Shown here one piece after another: positions 6,563-15,196 of a DNA stretch of 64,000 nucleotides (its first letter is position 1; every line of letters starts with the position of its first letter). This DNA comes from an uncultured Eubacteriales bacterium (GTDB taxonomy: Bacteria > Bacillota > Clostridia > Oscillospirales > Oscillospiraceae): contig URNZ01000003.1 in the NCBI GenBank assembly GCA_900549405.1, forward strand, positions 1 to 64,000. Reading direction: 5' to 3'. A program made the translations under genes and the position numbers. A model generated the notes under the pieces. It did no database searches. It was not told the DNA's origin and was given only the letters and a program-made list of their open reading frames with translations.

Positions 6563-7918
6563 TCACGCCGCTGACGGGAACAGCTTTCTCAGGCGGCGGA
6601 TGCAGTGGATGCAGGCGGGGAGGAGGAACAGGTCGGCGCACAGCCAGGCGGCGGGAGAGGCGAAGCAGGCGGCGGTGTAGCCGAAGATGGGGACGAAGAC
6701 GCCGCCCACGGCGGTGCGGGCCAGCATCTCCAGCACTCCGGCCAGGATGGCGAACATGCTGTAGCCCATGCCCTGGATGGAGAAGCGCAGGATGTTCACC
6801 AGGGCCAGGGGGAAGAAGAAGGCGGCCAGGGTGGTGATGTATTGGGTGGTGAGCCGCACCAGCAGGGCCAGCTGCTCCTCGCCGGGGTCCAGGAAGAGCA
6901 TGGCGCACTTTGGGGCAAAGAGGAGCATCCCGCCCAGGGCGATCAGCGCGTAAACAAGGCCCAGCAGACTACAGGAGCGCACCCCCTGGCTCAGCCGGTC
7001 CAGCTTGCCCGCGCCCACGTTCTGGCCGCAGTAGGTGGCCATGGCCGCGCCCATGGCGTCATAGGGGCAGGCCAGCAGCTGGAACAGTTTGGCCCCGGCG
7101 GCCACCGCCGCCACATAGGTGCTGCCCAGGGTGTTCACGGCGGACTGGAGGACGATGGAGCCGATGGCGGTGATGGAATATTGCAGGCCCATGGGGATGC
7201 CCATCATGCACAGGGTGCGGCAGGAGCGCCCGTCCAGCCGCCGCTCCTCTTTACTGGTGCGGAGAATAGCATATTTCTTGCGCATGTACACCAGACAGGC
7301 CAGACCGGACACCGTCTGAGAGGTGACGGTGGCCAGGGCCGCCCCGGCCACCCCGGCCTTGAAATACAGGATCAGGGTGAAGTCCAGAAAGATGTTCAGG
7401 AAGGAGGACAGGGCCAGGAAATACACCGGCGTTTTGCTGTCCCCCAAAGACCGGATGACGGCGGCCAGCAGATTATAGAGGAAGGTGGCCGGGATGCCCA
7501 TGAAGATAACGAAGATATAGGCATAGGCGTTGTCGATGATGTCCGCCGGGGTGCGCATCACCACCAGAATGTTCCGGCAGAACAGCCCCGTGGCCACGGT
7601 GAGCACCAGGGCGAACAGGGCGGAGAGATAGGCGGCGTTGGCCACAAAGCGGCGCATCTGGCCATATTCCCGGGCCCCCATCCGCTGGGCCACCGGGATG
7701 GCAAAGCCGTTGCACACCCCCATGCAGAAGCCGATGACGAAAAAGTTGATGGAGCCGGTGGAGCCCACCGCCGCCAGGGCCTGGGCCCCCAGCAGCTTGC
7801 CCACGATCATGGTGTCCACCAGGTTATAAAACTGCTGGAACAACATGCCGCACAGGGTGGGCAGGGCGAAGGCTAAAATCAGCTTCATGGGATTGCCGGT
7901 GGTGAGGTCTTTGGTCAT
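6563..7918 (-). CDS. MATE-family efflux transporter, 451 aa
   Basis: Twelve-helix Na+ or H+-coupled multidrug/toxin exporter. The start MTKDLTTGNPMKLILAFALPTLCGMLFQQFYNLVDTMIVG is the classic N-terminus of the clostridial NorM/DinF-like branch; residues FNLxDTxxVG in helix 1 and the paired bundle (SSFLNIFLDFTLILYF near 180-195) are visible. AAGGAG lies eight bases before ATG. Single-gene unit with promoter at 7971-7999 and terminator at 6515-6546. A second, different MATE gene is at 57551. Substrate cannot be predicted. Confidence 0.94.
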   Translation of the reverse strand: MTKDLTTGNPMKLILAFALPTLCGMLFQQFYNLVDTMIVGKLLGAQALAAVGSTGSINFFVIGFCMGVCNGFAIPVAQRMGAREYGQMRRFVANAAYLSALFALVLTVATGLFCRNILVVMRTPADIIDNAYAYIFVIFMGIPATFLYNLLAAVIRSLGDSKTPVYFLALSSFLNIFLDFTLILYFKAGVAGAALATVTSQTVSGLACLVYMRKKYAILRTSKEERRLDGRSCRTLCMMGIPMGLQYSITAIGSIVLQSAVNTLGSTYVAAVAAGAKLFQLLACPYDAMGAAMATYCGQNVGAGKLDRLSQGVRSCSLLGLVYALIALGGMLLFAPKCAMLFLDPGEEQLALLVRLTTQYITTLAAFFFPLALVNILRFSIQGMGYSMFAILAGVLEMLARTAVGGVFVPIFGYTAACFASPAAWLCADLFLLPACIHCIRRLRKLFPSAA

Positions 7919-7970
7919 AGATACGCTCCTTTGCGATGAGAAAACTTATGCTCTGATTGGATACCGAACT

Positions 7971-7999
7971 ATTATAGTCATCCGCCCCGCCCCTGCCAA
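7971..7999 (-). promoter_or_regulatory. Promoter of the MATE gene
   Basis: Minus strand TTGGCA (7994-7999), 17-base spacer, TATAAT (7971-7976). Confidence 0.72.
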
Positions 8000-8049
8000 G
8001 CGGCTTTTTTCACAATTTTCGGCCCGGATATGGCCCCATCTCCCACCAG

Positions 8050-8084
8050 AATAGAAATGCCCCCGCCTTTGATCGGCGGGGGCA
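8050..8084 (-). terminator. Terminator of the ABC exporter operon
   Basis: Stem TGCCCCCGCC / GGCGGGGGCA followed on the minus strand by TTTCTATT, 19 bases beyond the permease stop. Confidence 0.8.
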
Positions 8085-8102
8085 GAATACAGGGGTACGC
8101 TT

Positions 8103-9974
8103 TTATTCCTGCCGCTGCCGGTGGGCGGCAGACAGGGCCATGCGGCGGCAGGACAGGAGGGTGGCCAGGTAATAGCCCCCGTACACCGCCAGCAGCAGCG
8201 CGGCGGCGGACAGGCTGCCGGAGGAAGAATCCAGGTTTCCGGTGACGGTGATGACTTGGTTCACCGCAGACAGGCCCACGGCGGCGTGGACAAGGCCCAG
8301 GCCCAGGGGCAGGAGAAAGGCCAGGGTGACCTGGTGGGCGGCGGAGCGGGCCAGGGCCTTCTCCTCCACCCCCAGGCGGCCCAGCAGGGCATAGCGCCTG
8401 GCGTTGTCCGCCCCCTGGGACAGCTGCTGGAGGGCCAGCACCGCCGCGGCGGCCAGCAGGAAGGTAAAGCCCAGATACAGCCCCAAAAACAGCACCAGGA
8501 TCTTAGAGCCCATGGTCTCCTGATACAGGGCCAGACGGCTGTCTATCCTGACGTCCGGGCCGTCCAGGCCCTGCATGGCGTCGCTGACCAGGGGGAGGAC
8601 GGTGTCCTCGGATGCCTGCTTGTCCCCGGCGTAGTCCGCCGACCACAGCTGGCGGCGGACCTCCAGCCGCTGGGCGACCTCGTCCTCCACCAGGATGCAC
8701 TGCATCCCCAGGCCGCCGGTGGCGGGAACGTCCTCCTCCCAGACCAGGAGATGGGGCAGGGGGCCGGAGTAGGCGGGGCGGCCCAGGTGCTCCAGCAGGG
8801 CGTTGTAGTCGCGGAGGGCGATGGCCCCGCTGGCCTGCTCCAGGCCGGTGACGGCGGGGTCGTTGTAGTAGAGCAGACAGTCATAGCTCCAGGCCAGGGC
8901 GCGCTCGGCTCCCCCCGCTTTGATGGCGGCATCAAAGTCTACCGGACCGGACTCGTCCGCCGAGCGGTTCTGCACGGTGAGATCGAAGGGGGCTTGGTCA
9001 TCGGTGAGGGCCTGAATGGTGGAATTGAGACCCACGGAGCTGGCGGTGATGCCCATGGCCAGCAGAAGCAGGATGGCGATCACCGTCTGGGACAGATAGG
9101 TGGAGTGGACCCGGCTGAGCCACTGGCGCAGGGTGAACAGGTTCAGCCCCCGGTAATAGAGAGCAGGATGCCGCTTCACCCCGTGGAGCACAAAGCCGGG
9201 GAGGGAGCGGAAGAGAAGCAGGGTCCCCGCCGTGCCCAGGATCAGCATGGCGGCGCACAGAGGCAGGACGACCAGGGCCGTCACCAGGCCGAAGTACAGA
9301 AGGATGCCATAGGCGGCCAGCAGGCAGGCCACCCCCGCCACGAACTGGACGACAGAGGCGGACAGGGGCCGGAGAGGGAGCACCTCGTTTTTCCGGTCCC
9401 CCCGCAGCAGGTCGATGAGCCGGGCCCGGGTGACCTCCACCCCGCTGAGAGCCATGACCAGCAGCAGGATGGCCCCGAAGCACACCGCCGTCTTCACGGC
9501 CGCCCCAGGGGAGAAGACCAGCCCCAACTGGGCGGACACGTCCATCTGGAACAGGGACAGGGTGAGGGCGGACAGCCCAGACGAGGCGGCTGAACCTAAG
9601 ATCAGTCCGGCGGCCAGGGAGATGAGGCCGGTCACCGCCGTCTCCAGGATCAGCAGCCGGGACACCTGCCCCGGACTCATGCCCAGCAGCAGATAGCAGC
9701 CCAGCTCCTTTTTCCGGCGGCGGAGGAGGAACCGGTGGGCGTATAGAATGAGACAGGCCAGCACCACCGCCACAAAGACGGACAGGACGCCGAGCACGGT
9801 GAGGATGGCCCGCACCGTCTCGTGGCTCTTCTCCCGGAGATAGAGGATGGCCCCCTGGTCCTCCACGGAGTTGAAGGTGTAAAACAGGCACGCGCCGAAG
9901 GTGAGGGTGAGGAGATAGACGCCGTAGTCCCGGAAGGAGCGGCGCACGTTGCCCAGGGCCAGCTTACAGAACAT
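8103..9974 (-). CDS. FtsX-like ABC transporter permease (BceB-like), 623 aa
   Basis: Membrane subunit of a peptide-detoxifying or lipid-extracting ABC exporter. It opens with MFCKLALGNVRRSFRDYGVYLLTLTFG, the usual start of BceB/VraG-type permeases, followed by four helices, a middle region, a soluble stretch of about 190 residues (roughly 300-490, likely extracytoplasmic) and a last FtsX helix group. The start at 9974 is chosen because the longer frame to 10154 is low-complexity sequence inside the upstream ATPase gene; the true start overlaps that gene by 11 bases, showing translational coupling. BceB proteins usually work with a BceRS two-component pair; none is adjacent here. Confidence 0.87.
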   Translation of the reverse strand: MFCKLALGNVRRSFRDYGVYLLTLTFGACLFYTFNSVEDQGAILYLREKSHETVRAILTVLGVLSVFVAVVLACLILYAHRFLLRRRKKELGCYLLLGMSPGQVSRLLILETAVTGLISLAAGLILGSAASSGLSALTLSLFQMDVSAQLGLVFSPGAAVKTAVCFGAILLLVMALSGVEVTRARLIDLLRGDRKNEVLPLRPLSASVVQFVAGVACLLAAYGILLYFGLVTALVVLPLCAAMLILGTAGTLLLFRSLPGFVLHGVKRHPALYYRGLNLFTLRQWLSRVHSTYLSQTVIAILLLLAMGITASSVGLNSTIQALTDDQAPFDLTVQNRSADESGPVDFDAAIKAGGAERALAWSYDCLLYYNDPAVTGLEQASGAIALRDYNALLEHLGRPAYSGPLPHLLVWEEDVPATGGLGMQCILVEDEVAQRLEVRRQLWSADYAGDKQASEDTVLPLVSDAMQGLDGPDVRIDSRLALYQETMGSKILVLFLGLYLGFTFLLAAAAVLALQQLSQGADNARRYALLGRLGVEEKALARSAAHQVTLAFLLPLGLGLVHAAVGLSAVNQVITVTGNLDSSSGSLSAAALLLAVYGGYYLATLLSCRRMALSAAHRQRQE

Positions 9975-10728
9975 TTTGGACCTCCCCGCCCAGCTGGGCC
10001 ACCACGTCCATGATCTGCCGGAAGAAGTCCCGCCGGTCCCCCTGGCGGCGGAGCTGGGTGAAGATCTGTCCGTCCCGCAGGAAGATGACCCGGCGGCAGC
10101 AGCTGGCGGTGAAGGCGTCGTGGGTGACCATGAGGATGGTGGCCCCAAGGTCACGGTTTAGGCTCTCCAGCCGCTCCAGCAGCAGTCCGGCGGCCCGGGA
10201 GTCCAGCGCGCCGGTAGGCTCGTCGGCCAGCACTAAGTCAGGCCGGGTGACCATGGCCCGGGCGGCGGCGCAGCGCTGCTGCTGGCCCCCGGACATCTGA
10301 TAGGGATACTTGTCCAGGCAGTCCTCAATCCCTAAGCGCTGGGCCATCTCCCGCACCCGGCCTTCGATCTCCCCCGCCGGGGCCTTTGTGATGGCCAGGG
10401 CCAGGGCGATATTCTCAAAGGCGGTGAGGGTGTCCAGCAGGTTGCAGTCCTGAAAGATAAAGCCCAGCCGCTCCCGGCGGAAGCGGGTGAGGGCCCGGCC
10501 CCGGAGACCGGTGAGCTCCTGCCCGCCCACCCGGATGGAGCCGGAGGTGGGCCGGTCGATCGTTGCGATGCAGTTGAGCAGGGTGGTCTTGCCCGAGCCG
10601 GAGGGGCCCATGATGCCCACAAACTCCCCCTGCTCCACCGACAGGGACACGCCGCCCAGGGCCTGGGTGGCCGCCGTCCCCCGGCCATAGACCCGCTTTA
10701 AGTCCTGGACGGATAAAATTTCTTCCAT
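9964..10728 (-). CDS. ABC transporter ATP-binding protein (BceA-like), 254 aa
   Basis: ATPase partner of the permease at 8103. Walker A is GPSGSGKTT, Q-loop FIFQDCNLL, signature MSGGQQQR and Walker B LVLADEPTGALD, all in the MacB/BceA/LolD style. The start MEEILSVQDL at 10728 is preferred over the first ATG (10773); AAGGAG is ten bases upstream, and an in-frame GTG six bases earlier is an alternative. It is first in a two-gene operon. The 117 bases upstream show no clear promoter to me. Confidence 0.92.
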   Translation of the reverse strand: MEEILSVQDLKRVYGRGTAATQALGGVSLSVEQGEFVGIMGPSGSGKTTLLNCIATIDRPTSGSIRVGGQELTGLRGRALTRFRRERLGFIFQDCNLLDTLTAFENIALALAITKAPAGEIEGRVREMAQRLGIEDCLDKYPYQMSGGQQQRCAAARAMVTRPDLVLADEPTGALDSRAAGLLLERLESLNRDLGATILMVTHDAFTASCCRRVIFLRDGQIFTQLRRQGDRRDFFRQIMDVVAQLGGEVQNVL

Positions 10729-10845
10729 ATACACGTCGCTCCTTTTCCGCCGGTCCGGCGGATGATGTGCCATTAGGATAGCACCGGGAAGCGGCGATTC
10801 CTTGGAAGAAAGTTTTAGGATTTGTTTAAAAGTGATTTAAGTCCC

Positions 10846-11121
10846 TCACAGCAGGAACAGCCACCCCAGCCACCCGGCGCTGGCGACTACTGCTCCCAAA
10901 GCGGCCCACAGGGGGGCGGGCAGCCGCTCCAGCCGCCGGTTCCAGGCCAGGCCCTGCTTCAGATAGCCGTCCGCCGCCCGGCGGGCCTCCTTTAAGACCT
11001 GCTCGGCGGTGACGCCCTCCCGGGCCAGGGCCTCCTCCTTCACGATGAAAATGGCCTCCTCAAACAGGCGGGGGTCGGGGGACTTGACCAGGATGACCTG
11101 GCGGGTAATGCCTTTGACCAT
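10846..11121 (-). CDS. Small protein with C-terminal membrane anchor, 91 aa
   Basis: No function recognised. The N-terminal 65 residues are soluble, amphipathic and charged (ITRQVILVKSPDPRLFEEAIFIVKEEAL), and the last about 20 (LWAALGAVVASAGWLGWLFLL) form a hydrophobic helix ending the chain, so the protein should be tail-anchored in the membrane. AAGGAAG precedes the ATG. It is divergent from the pseudouridine synthase at 11272. The IFIVKEEAL-type N-terminus looks like a short conserved clostridial family of unknown role. Confidence 0.7.
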   Translation of the reverse strand: MVKGITRQVILVKSPDPRLFEEAIFIVKEEALAREGVTAEQVLKEARRAADGYLKQGLAWNRRLERLPAPLWAALGAVVASAGWLGWLFLL

Positions 11122-11196
11122 GGCAGCACTTCCTTTCCCGGGCCTTTCAGCCCGCGCTTTTCCATATTCTGCCCCGGCGGAGGAGAACTATTCGCT

Positions 11197-11226
11197 TTGA
11201 CAGGGCAGGGGGCGGGAGGGTATACT
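11197..11226 (+). promoter_or_regulatory. Promoter of the pseudouridine synthase gene
   Basis: TTGACA (11197-11202), 18-base G-rich spacer, TATACT (11221-11226). Confidence 0.7.
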
Positions 11227-11271
11227 GGTGGCATTGACAATACCAGGACAATACCGGAAGGAGGTGCCCCC

Positions 11272-12225
11272 ATGTCACACAATGCTGTCCGCCGATTAGA
11301 ACTGACCATCACTCCCGCAGACGCCGGGGTGCGGGTGGAGCTGCTGCTGCGCCGGAAATTCGGCCTGTCCGGCACGGTGATCCGCCGCATCAAGTGGCTG
11401 GAGGACGGCATCCTGCTGGACGGGGCGCGGGTGAACACCCGGTGTGTGCCGAGGGTGGGACAAATCCTGTCCGTCCGCCTGTCTGACCCGGAGCGGCGCA
11501 GCGGCGTGGTCCCCGCCCCGGGGGAACTGGATATCCGCTATGAGGACGGAGATCTCGTCGTGCTGAACAAGGCCCCCGGGGTGACGGTCCACCCGGGTCC
11601 GGGGCACTTTTACGATACAGTGGGTAATTTTCTTCTCTGGCATTACGATCAGGAGGGGGCGGAGGCGGATTTTCACCCCGTCCACCGCCTGGACCGGGGC
11701 ACCTCCGGCCTGATGGTGGTGGCCAAGCACCCCCACGCCCAGGAGAGATTAAAGGAGCAGCTGCACACGGCGGACTTCTTCCGGGAATATCTGGCGGTAT
11801 GCGACGGCTGCCCCCGGCCGAAGACCGGCGTCGTGGACGCCCCCCTGGGGCCAAAGCCCGGCTCCCTGGTGGAGCAGATGGTCCGCCCCGATGGAAAGCC
11901 CGCCCGCACCCGGTATACGGTGCGGTTGGAGCGGGAGGGGCGCAGTCTCCTTCGCCTGGCCCTGGACACCGGGCGCACCCACCAGATCCGGGTCCACATG
12001 GCCAGCCTGGGCTGCCCCCTCACCGGGGACTTTCTCTATGGAAGGGAGGCACCGGAGCTGATCCCCCGGCCCGCCCTCCACTCCGCCCGCCTGTCCTTCC
12101 GCCACCCCATCACCGGCAGGCGGCTGGACTTTACCCAGCCCATGCCCCAGGACATGGCCGCCCTGATGGGGCTGGAGAAGGGGGACCCCACCGGAAAAAT
12201 CCTGTACAATCAGACCGATTTATGA
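11272..12225 (+). CDS. RluA-family rRNA/tRNA pseudouridine synthase, 317 aa
   Basis: Isomerises uridine to pseudouridine in structured RNA. An N-terminal S4-like RNA-binding segment (residues about 15-70) is followed by the catalytic domain with HRLDRGTSG (138-146), where Asp141 is the invariant nucleophile, and a C-terminal GRTHQIRVHMASLG motif (near 230-243). Length and domain order fit RluD-type enzymes; which uridine is modified is not determined. ATG 11272 is chosen because AAGGAGG (11258-11264) is seven bases upstream, whereas the longer frame from 11197 begins inside the promoter. Confidence 0.93.
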   Translation: MSHNAVRRLELTITPADAGVRVELLLRRKFGLSGTVIRRIKWLEDGILLDGARVNTRCVPRVGQILSVRLSDPERRSGVVPAPGELDIRYEDGDLVVLNKAPGVTVHPGPGHFYDTVGNFLLWHYDQEGAEADFHPVHRLDRGTSGLMVVAKHPHAQERLKEQLHTADFFREYLAVCDGCPRPKTGVVDAPLGPKPGSLVEQMVRPDGKPARTRYTVRLEREGRSLLRLALDTGRTHQIRVHMASLGCPLTGDFLYGREAPELIPRPALHSARLSFRHPITGRRLDFTQPMPQDMAALMGLEKGDPTGKILYNQTDL

Positions 12226-12313
12226 TACAGTTACAGACACATACAGACGCGAAAGCCCTGCCTCGGTCCGGTTTTTCGGGGCGGGAAAGATTACAAAAAG
12301 GATGGGATCGACA

Positions 12314-13486
12314 TTGGATTACGCAGCGGAATCGTTAAAGCTCCATTATCAGTGGAAGGGTAAGATCGAGGTGACCCCCCGGGCCGCCGTGGACAGCAAG
12401 GACGCCCTGTCCCTGGCCTATACCCCCGGCGTGGCCCAGCCCTGCCTGGAGATCCAGAAGGACATCAACAAGAGCTATGAGCTGACCCGCCGGTGGAACA
12501 CCGTGGCCGTGGTCACTGACGGCACCGCCGTCCTTGGCCTGGGCGACATCGGCCCCGAGGCCGGTATGCCCGTGATGGAGGGCAAGTGCGTGCTGTTCAA
12601 GGCCTTCGGCGGGGTGGACGCCATCCCCCTGTGCGTGCGCAGCAAGGACGTGGACGAGATCGTCAACACCATCGCCCTGCTGGCCGGGTCCTTCGGCGGC
12701 ATCAACCTGGAGGACATCTCCGCCCCCCGGTGCTTCGAGATCGAGCGGAAGCTGAAGGAGCGCTGCGACATCCCCGTTTTCCACGACGATCAGCACGGCA
12801 CCGCCGTGGTGGTGCTGGCCGCCCTGACCAATGCTCTGAAGGTGGTGGGCAAGAAGATCGAGGACGTGAAGATGGTCTCCTGCGGCGCGGGCGCCGCCGG
12901 CATCGCCATCATGAAGCTGCTCATGGCCCGGGGCCTGAAGCACGTCATCATGTGCGACAAGCAGGGCGCGATCTATGACGGCATGGAGGGCCTGACCCCC
13001 GCCCAGGCGGAGATGGCCAAGGTCACCAATCAGGAGAAGCGCAAGGGCACCCTGGCGGAGATGCTGGTGGGGGCCGACGTGTTCCTGGGCGTCAGCGCCC
13101 CCGGCCTGGTCACGCCGGAGATGGTGAAGACCATGGCCCCCGGTGCCGTCCTGTTCTCCATGGCCAACCCCGTGCCCGAGATCATGCCCGACCTGGCCCG
13201 TCAGGCCGGAGCCGCCGTGGTGGGCACCGGCCGCAGCGACTTTCCCAACCAGATCAACAACGTGATGGCCTTCCCCGGCATCTTCCGGGGCGCGCTGGAC
13301 GTGCGGGCCAGCGACATCAACGACGAGATGAAGATCGCCGCCGCCCAGGCCATTGCCAGCATCGTCTCTGACGAAGAGCTGAATGCCGACTATATCCTCC
13401 CCGCCGCCTTCGACCCCCGCGTGAAGGACGCGGTGGCCGCCGCCGTGGCCCAGGCCGCCCGGGATTCCGGCGTGGCACGCATCTGA
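12314..13486 (+). CDS. NAD(P)-dependent malic enzyme, 390 aa
   Basis: Oxidative decarboxylation of malate to pyruvate. The small (about 390 aa) bacterial form is evident: SLAYTPGVAQPC (about 33-44) with the catalytic Tyr, VVTDGTAVLGLGDIGPEAGMPV, FHDDQHGTAVV with metal-binding Asp residues, and a Rossmann segment VSCGAGAAGIAI. Start choice: ATG 12302 immediately follows AAAAGG and lacks ribosome-site spacing, while TTG 12314 is about 11 bases after AAGGA and gives the family-like N-terminus MDYAAESLKLHYQWKGKIEV; the upstream ATG would add four residues. It ends in a strong terminator. Confidence 0.94.
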   Translation: MDYAAESLKLHYQWKGKIEVTPRAAVDSKDALSLAYTPGVAQPCLEIQKDINKSYELTRRWNTVAVVTDGTAVLGLGDIGPEAGMPVMEGKCVLFKAFGGVDAIPLCVRSKDVDEIVNTIALLAGSFGGINLEDISAPRCFEIERKLKERCDIPVFHDDQHGTAVVVLAALTNALKVVGKKIEDVKMVSCGAGAAGIAIMKLLMARGLKHVIMCDKQGAIYDGMEGLTPAQAEMAKVTNQEKRKGTLAEMLVGADVFLGVSAPGLVTPEMVKTMAPGAVLFSMANPVPEIMPDLARQAGAAVVGTGRSDFPNQINNVMAFPGIFRGALDVRASDINDEMKIAAAQAIASIVSDEELNADYILPAAFDPRVKDAVAAAVAQAARDSGVARI

Positions 13487-13499
13487 GCATAACAGCATG

Positions 13500-13541
13500 A
13501 AAAATTCCCGCTGCATGGTGATGTGCAGCGGGAATTTTTAT
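13500..13541 (+). terminator. Intrinsic terminator of the malic enzyme gene
   Basis: Stem AATTCCCGCTGCA / TGCAGCGGGAATT with flanking A and T runs, so it may act in both directions. Confidence 0.92.
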
Positions 13542-13549
13542 AATTTTCG

Positions 13550-13581
13550 TGTTTTCCACCCCCGCAGGGGGTGGAAAACAC
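13550..13581. repeat. GC-rich palindrome, copy B of the dispersed family
   Basis: Arms TGTTTTCCACCCC / GGGGTGGAAAACA around CGCAG. It sits between two convergent genes, next to but separate from the terminator at 13500. Confidence 0.6.
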
Positions 13582-13616
13582 ATGGATTCTATGCAGCGGG
13601 GCGATTTTTCTAAAAC

Positions 13617-14867
13617 TTATACTTCGGTTTCTAAGGGCTTCACGCAAATTTCCAGCACCCGGCGGTGTTCTACCCGGGTGACGGTGACGTCCAGACCCTC
13701 GGCCTGGAAGTGGTCGCCCTCCTCGGGGACCCGGCCCACCTGCTCCATGACCCAGCCGGAGACGGTGGCCGCGTCGCAGGTGCCCTTCACCTGGAACAGG
13801 TCGTACAGGTCGTCCAGGTTGGCCGAGCAGGCGATGAGATAGCTGCCGTCGGGCTGCTTGCGGAAGGTCTCGATGACCTCGTCGTGCTCGTCCCAGATCT
13901 CGCCCACCAGCTCCTCCAGGATATCCTCTAATGTGGCGATGCCCTGGGTGCCGCCGTATTCATCCACCACCACGGCCATGTGGGCCTTGTTCTTCTGCAA
14001 AATGCGCAGCAGCTCGGATATCTTGGTGTTGCCCGTGGTGTAAAATACGGGGGTCTTCAACTGCCGGATCATGGTCTCTCCCCGGTAGCGGGCGGCGTAG
14101 AAGTCCTTTTCGTGGATGACGCCCACGATGTTGTCGATGGTCTCGTGATAGACGGGGATGCGGGAGAAGCCGCTCTCGGCAAACAGGGCGGCCAGCTCCT
14201 CCATGGAGTCATCCTCTTCAATGGCGGTCAGGTCCACACGGGGGGTGAGGATCTCGGACACCTCCATGTCGTTGAACTCGATGGCGTTGCGGATCAGGTC
14301 GCTCTCGTGGCTGTCCAGGCCGCCCTCGGTCTCCGCCTGGTCCACCATGCCGACCAGCTCCTCCTCGGTGATGCCCTCGTCATCCTTTTTGCGGAACAGA
14401 TGGCCCAGCAGGGCCTTCCACTGGCCGAAGAGAAAGTTGGCCGGGGTGAACAGGACCATGAGCATCCGCAGCAGGGGGGTGGCGAACAGGGCCCAGCGCT
14501 CGGCGTTCTCCTTGGCCAGGCTCTTGGGGGAGATCTCGCCGAAGATCAGGATGATGACCGTCAGGGCCACGGTGGACACGGTGGGGCCATACTGGTGGAA
14601 CCACCGGGTACACAGCACGGTGGCCACGGTGGTGGCGGTGATGTTCACCACGTTGTTGCCGATGAGGATGGTGGACAGCAGCTTGTCATAGTTTTCCGCC
14701 AGGGCCAGGGTCCGGGCGGCCCGGACATTCCCGTCATCGGCCCGGGCTTTCAGCCGGATGCGGTTGAGAGAGGTGAAGGCTGTCTCTGTGGCGGAGAAAT
14801 AGGCGGAAAAAGCCACCAAAATGATGAGGGCCGCAAGCATACCGATACTGGCACTGTCAAGGTCCAT
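13617..14867 (-). CDS. CNNM/CBS-domain membrane protein (CorC/HlyC family), 416 aa
   Basis: DUF21 transmembrane domain at the N-terminus (residues 1-150: [31 protein letters not shown], later [15 protein letters not shown]), then two CBS domains (about 200-320; [13 protein letters not shown] and [23 protein letters not shown]) and a CorC_HlyC domain at the C-terminus. Such proteins are linked to Mg2+ or Co2+ export in bacteria and to CNNM transporters in animals. The start at 14867 follows family N-termini; I see no clear ribosome site before it, and the 60 extra codons upstream look non-coding. Promoter at 14934-14962 leaves a leader of about 60 bases containing a CTCCCGTGGGAG hairpin. Confidence 0.9.
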   Translation of the reverse strand: MDLDSASIGMLAALIILVAFSAYFSATETAFTSLNRIRLKARADDGNVRAARTLALAENYDKLLSTILIGNNVVNITATTVATVLCTRWFHQYGPTVSTVALTVIILIFGEISPKSLAKENAERWALFATPLLRMLMVLFTPANFLFGQWKALLGHLFRKKDDEGITEEELVGMVDQAETEGGLDSHESDLIRNAIEFNDMEVSEILTPRVDLTAIEEDDSMEELAALFAESGFSRIPVYHETIDNIVGVIHEKDFYAARYRGETMIRQLKTPVFYTTGNTKISELLRILQKNKAHMAVVVDEYGGTQGIATLEDILEELVGEIWDEHDEVIETFRKQPDGSYLIACSANLDDLYDLFQVKGTCDAATVSGWVMEQVGRVPEEGDHFQAEGLDVTVTRVEHRRVLEICVKPLETEV

Positions 14868-14933
14868 AATAAAGGGATCAACTCTGCTTTCTGTTTCACA
14901 AATTTTCGTCTCCCGTGGGAGCGATTTCCAAGG

Positions 14934-14962
14934 AGTATACCATACCTTTTCTCTGATTGCAA
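14934..14962 (-). promoter_or_regulatory. Promoter of the CNNM/CBS gene
   Basis: Minus strand TTGCAA (14957-14962), 17-base spacer, TATACT (14934-14939). Confidence 0.7.
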
Positions 14963-15196
14963 CGGATAGTCCATAAACCAAACGGATTTTACACGGATTT
15001 TCCGGCTTCTTTGTCTGGTTTTCACGCCGGGAAAGGCTCACAAGCAAAATCCGCTCCGATTTGCAAAGAAAAAAGGGTGATAGGCCAAAGCTGGCCCTTG
15101 CTTTTTGAAAAGAATAATGCTAACATACCCTTGATTTGATAAGCAGGGCGTCTGACCAAGGGCGTCCCAATCTTTGTTTCTGGAGGAACTGCGCTT
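14963..15196 (+). other. Intergenic region between the CNNM/CBS gene and pta
   Basis: No reading frame with a ribosome site. A short hairpin GGCCA-AAGC-TGGCC (about 15083-15096) followed by CTTGCTTTTTG looks terminator-like on the plus strand although no gene precedes it. I could not place a convincing promoter for pta here. Confidence 0.4.

Noticed and set aside
8121..9593. 490-codon plus-strand frame over the ABC permease
   Set aside because: Product is Gln/Gly/His-rich low-complexity sequence; the minus strand encodes a clear BceB-like permease.
14963..15196. Small RNA suggested by the GGCCA/TGGCC hairpin and T-run before pta
   Set aside because: No promoter at a sensible distance and a short stem; evidence too thin compared with the 19.1-19.3 kb candidate.
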